From a gamma proteobacterium HdN1 (GTDB taxonomy: Bacteria; Pseudomonadota; Gammaproteobacteria; Pseudomonadales; Ketobacteraceae), in the NCBI GenBank assembly GCA_000198515.1, contig FP929140.1:656527-720526 (forward strand): a DNA stretch of 64,000 nt, read 5' to 3'. Numbering within the stretch: the stretch's first letter is position 1; each line of letters begins with the position of its first letter. Positions 17,855 to 25,263 of this stretch are shown piece after piece. The notes under the pieces were generated by a model. That model searched no databases. It was not told where the DNA came from and was given only the letters and a program-made list of their open reading frames with translations. Made by a program: the position numbers and the translations under genes.

Positions 17855-17904
17855 CTACAGCCAATAGGCACGCACTTCTACAGCCAGCAAGCGCTCTACA
17901 GCCA
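17855..17904 (-). repeat. three short copies of the deacetylase 3' end
   Basis: CTACAGCCA (minus strand TGGCTGTAG) occurs at 17855, 17878 and 17896, with partly conserved flanks (CTTCTACAGCCAGCAAGC, CTCTACAGCCAGCAGG). The copy at 17896 contains the stop codon of the second deacetylase, and the others lie just downstream. This looks like a small tandem duplication of the gene end. Confidence 0.5.
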
Positions 17905-18984
17905 GCAGGATAGTTTCGCCATGAAGCTGATTGCGTTGCTGCTGACATCGTTGTGTACACCCACTCGAAAGAGTTGATGAGGTGGGGTGTGTAAATCGTT
18001 AATGCCTCGCTTGGTTGTCACTGCCCCCAGATAGTGCTCTCGAACCTCTTGAACGGCGGCGGGTGAGTGGTCTCCATTTGGATAACAAAATAGGGACACT
18101 GGCCGACTGAGTTTTTGTTCTAACAGCGATTGGCTTGCGCATATTTCTGTATGGGCAAGTTCCGCGCTTAGCTCTTCGTTAAGGCGAATGTGGCGGCGGG
18201 TATGGCTGCCAAAGCGGATAATCCCGCTGGCCTGCATTTCGTGTACTTGCTCCCAGTTCAAAAGGGTGGTTGTTTCGGGGGGTGGAAGTTGCAAACGATT
18301 GGACAGGTCGTCAAGTTTTGTGTGGATGGCAAGATCGTCCCACTGTTTGCAGCGTGCGAAGATAAAGGCCAATTGCTTGCGAGACGGTGCTTTTCCGTGT
18401 TGGAAGTCGGCTCCAAGAACTGTATTTAGCCAAGCGTCGTCTTTTGGGAGCTGGGACGCGATGCGAAGTATCCGTGCAAGCCGCTCTGGCCAAAACATCT
18501 GCGGTGTTCCGATCCAGTCGCTTACTAAGAAAATGCTGGTTGGAAAGTTATGGGCTTTAAGCACGGGAAAAGCGTGCTGGTAGTTGTCTACCCAGCCATC
18601 GTCAAACGTGATTGCGACCGCACGCTTGGGGAGCGACTCGCCAGCGGCAGAGCGCGCAAGCCAGTCTTCAAGAAAGACGGGTTCTGCCCACTGTGAAAGT
18701 AGTTTTAGGTGCAGGTCCAATGTCTCTGGGGTGACCACCATGCCGGGCTCTGCGTCCTGCATCTCGGGGGCATCGGCTGGGAGGACGCGATGGTACATCA
18801 ATACCCATAGTTTTGGCTCTTTGCTGGGCCAGCGATGAGGGCCAAAGTGGGCAGCAATGTATTCCAAACTGCGTTTGATGTGGCGCTTTACAAGAGGGTT
18901 TAAAGGCATTGGCTTGTTTGCAGGGCTCAATAAATGACATGGGCCGCCGAAGTGCTCTTGCGAGTTTACCTTCTTGCGGCCCAT
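17896..18984 (-). CDS. polysaccharide deacetylase (NodB fold), second copy
   Basis: A NodB-type enzyme of a different branch from the XrtA-type one. WVLMYHRVLP near residue 60, the catalytic AVAITFDDGWVDNY, the metal-binding FGSHTRRHIRL (S-x-H-T-x2-H) and FCYPNGDHS are all visible. It would deacetylate an N-acetylated sugar. I see no clear signal peptide, so it may act in the cytoplasm. Either ATG at 18984 or the one at 18909 (MPLNPLVKRHIK) could be the start; neither has a strong ribosome-binding site, so the first 25 residues are uncertain. It lies 38 bases behind the PEP-CTERM gene on the same strand and may share its sigma-54-like promoter. Confidence 0.88.
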   Translation of the reverse strand: MGRKKVNSQEHFGGPCHLLSPANKPMPLNPLVKRHIKRSLEYIAAHFGPHRWPSKEPKLWVLMYHRVLPADAPEMQDAEPGMVVTPETLDLHLKLLSQWAEPVFLEDWLARSAAGESLPKRAVAITFDDGWVDNYQHAFPVLKAHNFPTSIFLVSDWIGTPQMFWPERLARILRIASQLPKDDAWLNTVLGADFQHGKAPSRKQLAFIFARCKQWDDLAIHTKLDDLSNRLQLPPPETTTLLNWEQVHEMQASGIIRFGSHTRRHIRLNEELSAELAHTEICASQSLLEQKLSRPVSLFCYPNGDHSPAAVQEVREHYLGAVTTKRGINDLHTPPHQLFRVGVHNDVSSNAISFMAKLSCWL

Positions 18985-19022
18985 CAGGAGGATCTAGCAT
19001 TCGTTAGAATGCTTGCAAAACG

Positions 19023-19670
19023 CTACGCTTTGCAAGAGCGCCGACTGCGTGCGACGGCGAACAAGCCGAGCAGGCCGATCATAAGCAGTGCTTGCGAATG
19101 AGGTTCTGGCACCTTGCGAAGTTCGTGTATTGAGCCTGAGAGGCCGCCGATCAAACCTTCTCCCAAGATGCCGCCCAATGCGAAGTCGCCACCAGAAAAG
19201 CCAGTGTCTCCGAACAGAAAGGAAAACTGCTGAACACTCGATGTGATTCCGCCGCTGTTCTTGATGTTGGGGCCTTCTACATGCCATGCAAAGCGATCGT
19301 TTCCGAGCGTAACTTGGTCGAAGATTCCAAATTTGCCGTCACGGTTGTCAAAGGAATAGTAAGCGCCTTGTGTCGAAATCCCATACGCCAGCGGAACGGG
19401 GCGGTGAGATCTGGCGGAGGGAGATGTTTCATCCGTGTCAATGATAAACCAGCCGGAAACACTGGTGTCACCATTGAATACGACGTTACCGTCTCCTTTG
19501 ACGATTGCTTTGCTCGGATCGTTTGATAACTCACCGTAGCCGTAGTCTTCAAATCCAGTGAACGGTGAAAGACCGATTTTTTCGGTTGTACCGGTAAATG
19601 AGTACATTGTAGGTATTGCGAGTGCAGGGGACGACAGCACAAGTACCAGTAAGCTAAGAAGTATACGCAT
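19023..19670 (-). CDS. PEP-CTERM sorting-domain protein (exosortase substrate)
   Basis: A signal peptide (residues 1-18, ending SSPALA) leads into a secreted beta-rich domain of unknown function (YSFTGTTEKIGLSPF, SGWFIIDTDE). The C-terminus is a textbook PEP-CTERM tail: VPEPHSQ, a hydrophobic helix LLMIGLLGLFAV, and the basic end ARSRR. The tail marks it as a substrate of XrtA, and it is the only such protein in the window. Gly/Ser-rich stretches precede the tail. The ATG has AAGGA ten bases upstream. A sigma-54-like element about 65-80 bases upstream suggests regulated expression. Its function may be at the cell surface or in the polysaccharide matrix. Confidence 0.9.
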   Translation of the reverse strand: MRILLSLLVLVLSSPALAIPTMYSFTGTTEKIGLSPFTGFEDYGYGELSNDPSKAIVKGDGNVVFNGDTSVSGWFIIDTDETSPSARSHRPVPLAYGISTQGAYYSFDNRDGKFGIFDQVTLGNDRFAWHVEGPNIKNSGGITSSVQQFSFLFGDTGFSGGDFALGGILGEGLIGGLSGSIHELRKVPEPHSQALLMIGLLGLFAVARSRRSCKA

Positions 19671-19732
19671 CCTCGGACGATCCTTATTCTTGGTAAGTGG
19701 TTCTATTTACAGACGAAGCATGCGAAAACGCA

Positions 19733-19748
19733 AGCAATCTGCATTCCA
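19733..19748 (-). promoter_or_regulatory. sigma-54-like promoter of the PEP-CTERM gene
   Basis: On the minus strand TGGAATGCAGATTGCT matches the sigma-54 consensus TGGCACG-N4-TTGCW at nearly every fixed position, with the essential GG and GC exactly ten bases apart. Transcription would start about 50 bases upstream of the PEP-CTERM start codon. Exosortase A loci are often controlled by the PrsK/PrsR two-component system through sigma-54; those regulators are not in this window. Confidence 0.6.
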
Positions 19749-19933
19749 TGTATTGTACGCTTTTGTTTTATAAAAGATTGTTGTGTTTTTTTTCTGAAGG
19801 CAGATGCCTTTTTGTAAAAAATGCCGACACTCAGTTGAAGCGCCTTTCTTCTTGTTGTGGTGAGCGTGTACCATGCGCTTCGTTTTACTGGCGAAAAGCC
19901 TCGCTACTATGAACGTGTACGCTTGGTGTTGCT

Positions 19934-19963
19934 GTGACGAACCCTGCTTTTAGCGCTTATAAT
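19934..19963 (+). promoter_or_regulatory. sigma-70-like promoter for the glycosyltransferase gene
   Basis: GTGACG (4 of 6 of the -35 consensus) and TATAAT (6 of 6 of the -10 consensus) are 18 bases apart, about 105 bases upstream of the ATG at 20069. This is a visual match only. Confidence 0.4.
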
Positions 19964-20068
19964 TTGCCGCGAAGCGTTATTGATGTTGTTGCTGATTACG
20001 CGTGGCCTAGGGCGAGATTTCACCTGTAAGAATTCCTGCCCGTCATTGCAGTCTATTTGAGAGGACTC

Positions 20069-21172
20069 ATGAAAACCGTTTTGCACATTATTGATACAAC
20101 GGGGCCGGGCGGCGCTGAGACCGTTTTTGCGGAGCTTGCTACGGCGGCTGCGGAGTCGGGGCGTGGTTCTTTAGCATTGATTCGTGGGCCTGGCTGGGTG
20201 ATGGATGAGCTGCAACGGCGCGGAATCGAAACGATAGTGCTTGATTGCAAAGGGTCTCTCAATATCCGGTTTTTGTTATCGCTGGTTTCACTTATTCGTA
20301 GGCGAAAAATTACCCTGATTCATTCGCACTTGTTGGGCTCGAATGTGTATGCAAGCCTTGCTGGCTGGTTAACACGGGTGCCGGTGATTTCGACGTTTCA
20401 TGGCAGCGTGGATGTGCAGGGGCGGGAGCGCTTTCTCGCTGCAAAATTTGGAAGTATCAATCTTGGTAGCCGCGTGGTGGTGGCCGTGACGGAGCGTTTG
20501 AGTCGAGATTTAAGAGAGCGCACGCCCATTTCTGCTAAAAAGTTACAAGTGATTTATAACGGTATTGATACGGAAAGATTTTCTCTGCCGAAGAATCGTA
20601 TCCTTAGGGAGCGCCTCGGCTTGCCTGATGGCGCGCTCTTAGTGGGGGCGCTCGGTAATATACGTGCCGCCAAGGATTACATGGTCGCAGTTCAAGCGAT
20701 TGCGATATTGCGCCAGAGAGGGGTTGACGTTCACCTTGCAATTGCAGGCCAAGGCAGTGGCCCACTGAAGGATGAACTGGATGCTTTTTGCCTGAAGGAA
20801 GGAATTACTGATCGAATCCACTTGCTCGGTTTTGTGGATGATGCGCCGATGTTTTTGGCTGGAATCGACCTGTTTATGTTGAGTTCCAGTTCTGAGGGGC
20901 ACCCTTTGGCGATTACGCAAGCAATGTCGATGGCGTTGCCCATTGCTGCTACGCTTTGTGGGGTAGAGGAGGTGCTGCAAGCGGGCGAGGATGCGCTCCT
21001 TGTAGAGCCTAAAAGCCCGGAAAAACTTGCAGACGCGCTACAGACGCTTGCGTTTGACAAAGGAGTGTGTGAACGATTGGGCGCACAGGCGCGCGAGTCG
21101 GTTCTCAAGCGCTATAGCCTGAAAACGATGAAGGCCGGCTATCTTGGCTTGTATCAAAAGCTTGAGAAGTAG
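20069..21172 (+). CDS. glycosyltransferase family 4 (GT-B fold)
   Basis: The protein would add a sugar to the growing lipid-linked repeat unit at the cytoplasmic face. It starts with VLHIIDTTGPGGAETVF (the N-terminal GG loop), has HSHLLGSNVYA, VIYNGID and the donor-site segment SSSSEGHPLAITQAMS. In most GT4 enzymes the last segment is E-x7-E; here the second Glu is Gln (E-G-H-P-L-A-I-T-Q), which could affect donor binding. I chose the ATG at 20069, just after GAGAGG, over a TTG at 20057. It reads away from the PEP-CTERM gene and is followed by an acyltransferase on the same strand. Confidence 0.88.
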   Translation: MKTVLHIIDTTGPGGAETVFAELATAAAESGRGSLALIRGPGWVMDELQRRGIETIVLDCKGSLNIRFLLSLVSLIRRRKITLIHSHLLGSNVYASLAGWLTRVPVISTFHGSVDVQGRERFLAAKFGSINLGSRVVVAVTERLSRDLRERTPISAKKLQVIYNGIDTERFSLPKNRILRERLGLPDGALLVGALGNIRAAKDYMVAVQAIAILRQRGVDVHLAIAGQGSGPLKDELDAFCLKEGITDRIHLLGFVDDAPMFLAGIDLFMLSSSSEGHPLAITQAMSMALPIAATLCGVEEVLQAGEDALLVEPKSPEKLADALQTLAFDKGVCERLGAQARESVLKRYSLKTMKAGYLGLYQKLEK

Positions 21173-21250
21173 TAGTGGGGCAAGGTGGAGTGAAAAGGGC
21201 GGAGCCTAGCGCGGTTTTTTGTTTTTTTTGGATAGAGGCGATGTGATTTT

Positions 21251-22339
21251 ATGCCGAGCACGAAGGCGCTTTCGTATAACGGATTTGATTTGCTACGACT
21301 GTGTGCGGCGACCCAAGTTGCGTTTTGTCATTCGGTTGAGTTTATGTCGCCGAGCGATATGGGGCACTGGTGGATCAGGTTTTTAGAGTTGTTTCCAGGT
21401 GTGCCCATATTCTTTTTTGTGAGCGGGTTTTTGATTAGCCGCTCTTATGAAAAAAATAGCCGGTTAGCTGAATACGCAACAAACCGCGTTTTGCGCATCT
21501 ATCCCGCACTGCTCCTTTGTCTTCTTGTAAACATCCTGCTGGTTGCCTATACGGGGTATTTTTCGAATGCTGGTGCGGGGCCTTGGGATGTGTTTTTGTT
21601 GTTTGTCGCGAAAGCGACGATTTTTCAGTTCTATAACCCAGATTTTATGCGTGGGTTCGGCGATGGCGTGCTTAACGGTAGTTTGTGGACGATCTGCGTA
21701 GAGCTTCAGTTTTATATCGTTGTCCCTATTTTTTATTGGGTGTTCCGTAAGGTTGCGGCACACAGGCAAACGTTCTTTTTGGTTGCAGCGATTGTTTTTT
21801 TTGTGGGTGTGAATCGTCTGCTGTACTGGCTGCAGCCGGAGTTTTCGCACACCGTTGCATGGAAGCTCTTTCGCGTATCGTTTGCGCCTTGGCTTTATAT
21901 GTTTCTTACTGGGCTGCTGTTTCAGCGGCACTACTCGGTGATTCGTGACGCCTTGGACAAGGTGCCGGCGCTACCTGTGTTTTTGGTGTACGCCGGATAT
22001 GCGTTTTTGATGCACCTGTATGGTTTTCGTATTGATAATGGGGTGGGGCCGCTAATCTACTTTCCACTTGCGATTTGCGTGTTTAGAGTGGCGTTCTCTG
22101 GGTTTGCGAAGGCGTCTAGCTGGTTGAATAAAAACGATGTTTCTTATGGTATCTACATTTACCACATGCCGGTTGCTAATCAGATGCTATTTTATGGCGC
22201 AGCAGGCTCTTTGTGGTATCCGAGTATCGTCTTGGCGGTATCCGCAGCCATCGCACTTGCCTCTTGGATGTTATTGGAAAAGCCTTGTCTGGCGATTAAA
22301 CGGCACCCGTCCAACCCTATTCATGCGGGTAGCCATTAG
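21251..22339 (+). CDS. acyltransferase 3 family membrane protein (OafA/YrhL-like)
   Basis: An integral membrane O-acyltransferase with about ten hydrophobic helices. It begins with FDLLRLCAATQVAFCHS, where the conserved family His is the one in FCHS. The arginine-containing segment ATNRVLRIYPALL and WTICVELQFYIVVP follow. Such proteins acetylate or otherwise acylate sugars of exopolysaccharides from a cytoplasmic acyl-CoA. The 362-residue length is normal. It lies 78 bases after the glycosyltransferase and faces the secreted beta-sandwich gene, with a strong hairpin between the two stops. Confidence 0.88.
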   Translation: MPSTKALSYNGFDLLRLCAATQVAFCHSVEFMSPSDMGHWWIRFLELFPGVPIFFFVSGFLISRSYEKNSRLAEYATNRVLRIYPALLLCLLVNILLVAYTGYFSNAGAGPWDVFLLFVAKATIFQFYNPDFMRGFGDGVLNGSLWTICVELQFYIVVPIFYWVFRKVAAHRQTFFLVAAIVFFVGVNRLLYWLQPEFSHTVAWKLFRVSFAPWLYMFLTGLLFQRHYSVIRDALDKVPALPVFLVYAGYAFLMHLYGFRIDNGVGPLIYFPLAICVFRVAFSGFAKASSWLNKNDVSYGIYIYHMPVANQMLFYGAAGSLWYPSIVLAVSAAIALASWMLLEKPCLAIKRHPSNPIHAGSH

Positions 22340-22407
22340 ACGGGCAATAATCAGATCGCTGAAAACTGGATTGGTAGCAGCGGAATTGCTTGTACCTGAC
22401 GATAAGC

Positions 22408-22444
22408 GTCGGAATTTGCCCGCTGACTGCAGGCAAATTCCGAC
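22408..22444. terminator. 13-bp perfect inverted repeat between convergent genes
   Basis: GTCGGAATTTGCC and GGCAAATTCCGAC pair perfectly over 13 bp around an 11-base loop. The hairpin is centred between the acyltransferase stop (22339, +) and the stop at 22458 (-), where it can serve both directions. There is no T-run beside it. Confidence 0.65.
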
Positions 22445-22457
22445 AGAAGGTGTCCGT

Positions 22458-23381
22458 CTAGGTAGCAGGGGTTACTTGTAGCGAAGGTGCAGACGGTGGT
22501 GCAACGGTTGGCGTTGGGTCTTCGCCTACGGTGGAGCCACCAAGGTAGTAGTAACCATTTGGATCTACATTACTTGGGCGATCTGTCGTCATGATAAGAT
22601 TGTCAAAATAGACTTTTGCGTCTGATGGCGCGTTGCCGTTCCAGTAGGTGAAAAGGTAGAGCGAGTCAAGGAATCCTGTGCTATTTGTTGCAGTGACTTG
22701 GCTGGGAATGTTGGCAATCAGCTTGTTGTTTTTCCAAGCGCGGAGTACCGATGCACCACCCTTGCTCTGCGGAGTTGGAGATACTTTGACATAAACCTCA
22801 TAGGTTTCCCATTTGCCGCGCACCGGCCGGTCTGCATTTGAGCCTATGAAGGATAATCCTGGGACGCCTTCATAGTTACTAACAAAGGCTGGGTAGGAGT
22901 CTTTTTTGGCGACGGGATCCCACAGTGGAATCTTGGGGTCACCCATGAGGAAGTCAATGCAGCCCTCGTTAGAAGTTGAAGTGCGAGCATGCAGCCTAAT
23001 GAACTTAAGCATTCCGGAATTTGATGTGATAGGGAAATTCTCTGGCATCCATAGGCTAAAGCGAACCCAGAGTTCCTGTCCAACGGTTACGTTGGATGGA
23101 AAACTGAAGATTCCGCCCCACTCCAGCGGGCCACCTGTAGAAGGCCAGCCTTCAGACCCCTTTTTGACGCTGAACTCGCAAGCTTGTTTTCCTTCAGCTA
23201 CCGGGGACGTTACGATTCGCGTGTTCTTTCCCCAAAATGATGTTGCGCTGTTTGCGGGTAGTGTGCCGGCCGCACCGGTTTCGCAGCCTTCGGTTTTGGT
23301 CCATGCGTGGCCCGCGATAGGCAGGAAGAATATTGCACTGGCGAGCGTAAACTTTGCTGCTGTGCGAAGTGGAGTGGTCAT
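22458..23381 (-). CDS. secreted concanavalin-like beta-sandwich protein, candidate polysaccharide lyase
   Basis: A signal peptide (residues 1-26, ending AGHA) is followed by a beta-rich domain with GGPLEWGGIFSFPS, LWVRFSLWMPENF, MLKFIRLHA and VYFDNLIMTTDRP. This pattern resembles jelly-roll (concanavalin A-like) lyases and glucanases that act on polysaccharides. I cannot assign a family or catalytic residues with certainty. The C-terminus is Pro/Thr-rich and ends without an anchor. A lyase or binding protein encoded within an exopolysaccharide locus could trim or release the polymer in the periplasm. The ATG has AGAGG nine bases upstream. Confidence 0.6.
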   Translation of the reverse strand: MTTPLRTAAKFTLASAIFFLPIAGHAWTKTEGCETGAAGTLPANSATSFWGKNTRIVTSPVAEGKQACEFSVKKGSEGWPSTGGPLEWGGIFSFPSNVTVGQELWVRFSLWMPENFPITSNSGMLKFIRLHARTSTSNEGCIDFLMGDPKIPLWDPVAKKDSYPAFVSNYEGVPGLSFIGSNADRPVRGKWETYEVYVKVSPTPQSKGGASVLRAWKNNKLIANIPSQVTATNSTGFLDSLYLFTYWNGNAPSDAKVYFDNLIMTTDRPSNVDPNGYYYLGGSTVGEDPTPTVAPPSAPSLQVTPAT

Positions 23382-23480
23382 GTTTGGAAACCTCTTGGTT
23401 GCTGCCTGAAAAATTGTGGTACGAATTATCTGGTCTGTATGAACCGCCTACTATATGACTTGTTATCTGAACCGCTTTTA

Positions 23481-23508
23481 TACGCATCTAACTGGTACGC
23501 ATCTAACT
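23481..23508. repeat. 13-base direct repeat, period 15
   Basis: TACGCATCTAACT occurs twice, separated by GG, about 100 bases upstream of the secreted beta-sandwich gene. The spacing of one and a half helical turns could suit a dimeric regulator, but a slippage duplication is equally possible. Confidence 0.5.
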
Positions 23509-23816
23509 ACATGATAACTGGGCTAAATAAGAAGAACAAAGGAAACTCATGAGCTCGCCACTCTTTTTGCGCGTTGTAATGTTTGCATGCTGCAATCTGC
23601 GTGTTGCGGTTTACGTTCGCGGCAAATGGTAACAAGTGGTACGCCCGTTTTGTTGTGTCTGAGTGCGTTATCAGATTGGTTTGTGAATGTAGAGCGGAAA
23701 CACTTAAAAAGTAGGCGCTGTGTTTGCGAAAAGCAATGCGTTGCACTAGGAAGTGTGCGGTAACTCACTGTGGTTTTTCTCAGAGTGCGACTTGAGTTTA
23801 ATAAGAGGGCTCTTGA

Positions 23817-23833
23817 TTGGCTGATTACTGGCA
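23817..23833 (+). promoter_or_regulatory. sigma-54-like element upstream of the O-antigen-ligase-like gene
   Basis: TTGGCTGATTACTGGCA has GG and GC exactly ten bases apart, a perfect -24 TTGGC and a -12 TGGCA where TTGCA is usual. It ends about 57 bases upstream of the ATG at 23890, similar in position to the element of the PEP-CTERM gene. A second match, AGGCGCTGTGTTTGCG at 23713-23728, lies further upstream. Both are visual matches. Confidence 0.4.
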
Positions 23834-23889
23834 ATCTATGTAACTGAAGATAGGCTTTTTTCCGTTTACTATTATATGGCACCTAAGTA

Positions 23890-25239
23890 ATGAAGCAGCG
23901 TAAGTTGAAGTTGACATCAGAAAAGTGGCATTTGGACGATGGTGTGTTGTCGTTGAAGCCTTCTATTCTTTTTGCGGAGTACAAGTCTCAGCATTTTGCT
24001 TTTCTGTGCATATGTGCATACTTATTTTTTGATTATGTGAAGCCAGATCAACAGTATGCGATCTTCGCGATCTTACCTTTTTTGATGCTAAGTGTTGCGG
24101 GTGCGCTTTTAGGTTGGTATTTCGATAAGAGTAGTAAGCTGCAGTTTTCAAAAATGCATTTTCTTCTGCTCCTGCTTTTGTTTCATAATTTCCTCACCTG
24201 TGTGCTGGCCTATGACCAAGAGTCCGCTTATACGGGATTCCCGCTAATTCGCACCAGCATTTTGCTCGCATTTATGATCACCGCTATTGTGAACTCGGAG
24301 CGGAGGCTGTTTCTTTTTGTGCTGGTCTATTTTCTTGCCAATTTCAGGATGTCTCAGTTTGGATTCTTGAGTTGGGTGAAAAGAGGATTTAGTTTTGCGG
24401 ATTATGGCGTTACGGGGGCGGGATGGTTTAGGAATTCCGGCGAGTTAGGCATGGAAATGGCGATGTTTTTTGCCTATACGGTCTGCTTTGCATTTTTTCT
24501 TCGCGACTATTGGGGGAAGTGGATACGACGCTTTATGTACTTTGTCCCGATCACTGCCTTGGGGTGCGTTTTGGCGTCGAGTTCACGTGGGGCAATTGTT
24601 GCGGCAGTTGGTGCGCTTGCATACCTAGCAATGTTTAGCAATAAGAAAATGAAAGGGTTGGCTGGTGCAGTGGTGGTTTTGGGGGTGGCGTACTACTTTC
24701 TCCCGGCAGAGTTTCTGGCAAGGTTTCAAAGCGCCGGTGAAGACAAAACTTCGCTGAGCCGTATTTATTATTGGGGAAAAGCGCGTGAAATGATGGCAGA
24801 TCACCCGTTTTTTGGCGTCGGCTATTACAACTGGTATCCATACTTTCGGGATCGCTATTATGATCCAGAATTTTCGGGAAATGTGGAGCTTGCTCACAAC
24901 ACGTTCTTGCAAATTGGCGCAGAGACGGGTTATGTCGGGCTCGCGATTTTTATTTTGCTTTGTGTGGCTAGTTTTTGGATCAACTGGAGAACAGAAATCT
25001 TATGCCGTAGGCCAGGGTTTGAGTTTTTGCGTAGCTTCGCAATGGGAATGAACGCCGCTGGCGTTGCGCTCATTGTTGCAAGTAACTTTTTGACCGCAAC
25101 CTATATTCCGAGCTTCTGGATGCACTTCACGTTTACGATCTGTGTTTCGCAAATCGCAAGATCCAAGCTGCGTTTGCTGGAAGTGGAGGAGCGTGAAAAA
25201 AAGAGGCAAGCAAGTGTAACCTCTCCAGTTTCACGCTAA
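23890..25239 (+). CDS. O-antigen ligase/Wzy-type polymerase-like membrane protein (exosortase A-associated)
   Basis: An inner-membrane protein with about ten to twelve helices and the Wzy_C/O-antigen-ligase region: ASSSRGAIVAAVGA in one helix boundary, then FFGVGYYNWYPYF and LAHNTFLQIGAETGYVGLA in the large periplasmic loop. It would polymerise repeat units or ligate glycan to an acceptor. The resemblance is to the putative O-glycosylation ligases found with exosortase A, which may glycosylate PEP-CTERM proteins. The 449-residue length is normal. It faces the GT2 gene, 24 bases apart. Polymerase versus ligase cannot be decided from sequence. Confidence 0.85.
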   Translation: MKQRKLKLTSEKWHLDDGVLSLKPSILFAEYKSQHFAFLCICAYLFFDYVKPDQQYAIFAILPFLMLSVAGALLGWYFDKSSKLQFSKMHFLLLLLLFHNFLTCVLAYDQESAYTGFPLIRTSILLAFMITAIVNSERRLFLFVLVYFLANFRMSQFGFLSWVKRGFSFADYGVTGAGWFRNSGELGMEMAMFFAYTVCFAFFLRDYWGKWIRRFMYFVPITALGCVLASSSRGAIVAAVGALAYLAMFSNKKMKGLAGAVVVLGVAYYFLPAEFLARFQSAGEDKTSLSRIYYWGKAREMMADHPFFGVGYYNWYPYFRDRYYDPEFSGNVELAHNTFLQIGAETGYVGLAIFILLCVASFWINWRTEILCRRPGFEFLRSFAMGMNAAGVALIVASNFLTATYIPSFWMHFTFTICVSQIARSKLRLLEVEEREKKRQASVTSPVSR

Positions 25240-25263
25240 AAGACGTGGTTATGGTGAGAGCAC

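Larger units (their letters stand above)
19671..20068. other. divergent intergenic region between PEP-CTERM gene and glycosyltransferase
   Basis: This 398-base stretch holds the sigma-54-like element for the PEP-CTERM gene on the minus strand and a sigma-70-like promoter for the glycosyltransferase on the plus strand. It is AT-rich in the middle (TTTTGTTTTATAAAAG, T8 run). No gene is supported here. Confidence 0.5.
23382..23889. other. 508-base divergent intergenic region with repeats and sigma-54-like elements
   Basis: This is the longest gap between genes in the window. It separates the secreted beta-sandwich gene (-) from the O-antigen-ligase-like gene (+). It contains a 13-base direct repeat at 23481-23508 and two GG-N10-GC elements on the plus strand, at 23713-23728 and 23817-23833. 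The small open frames in it have no recognisable features. Confidence 0.5.

Noticed and set aside
19797-19813. AAGGC-AGAT-GCCTT hairpin with following T bases as a terminator
   Set aside because: The stem is only five pairs and no plus-strand gene ends upstream of it.
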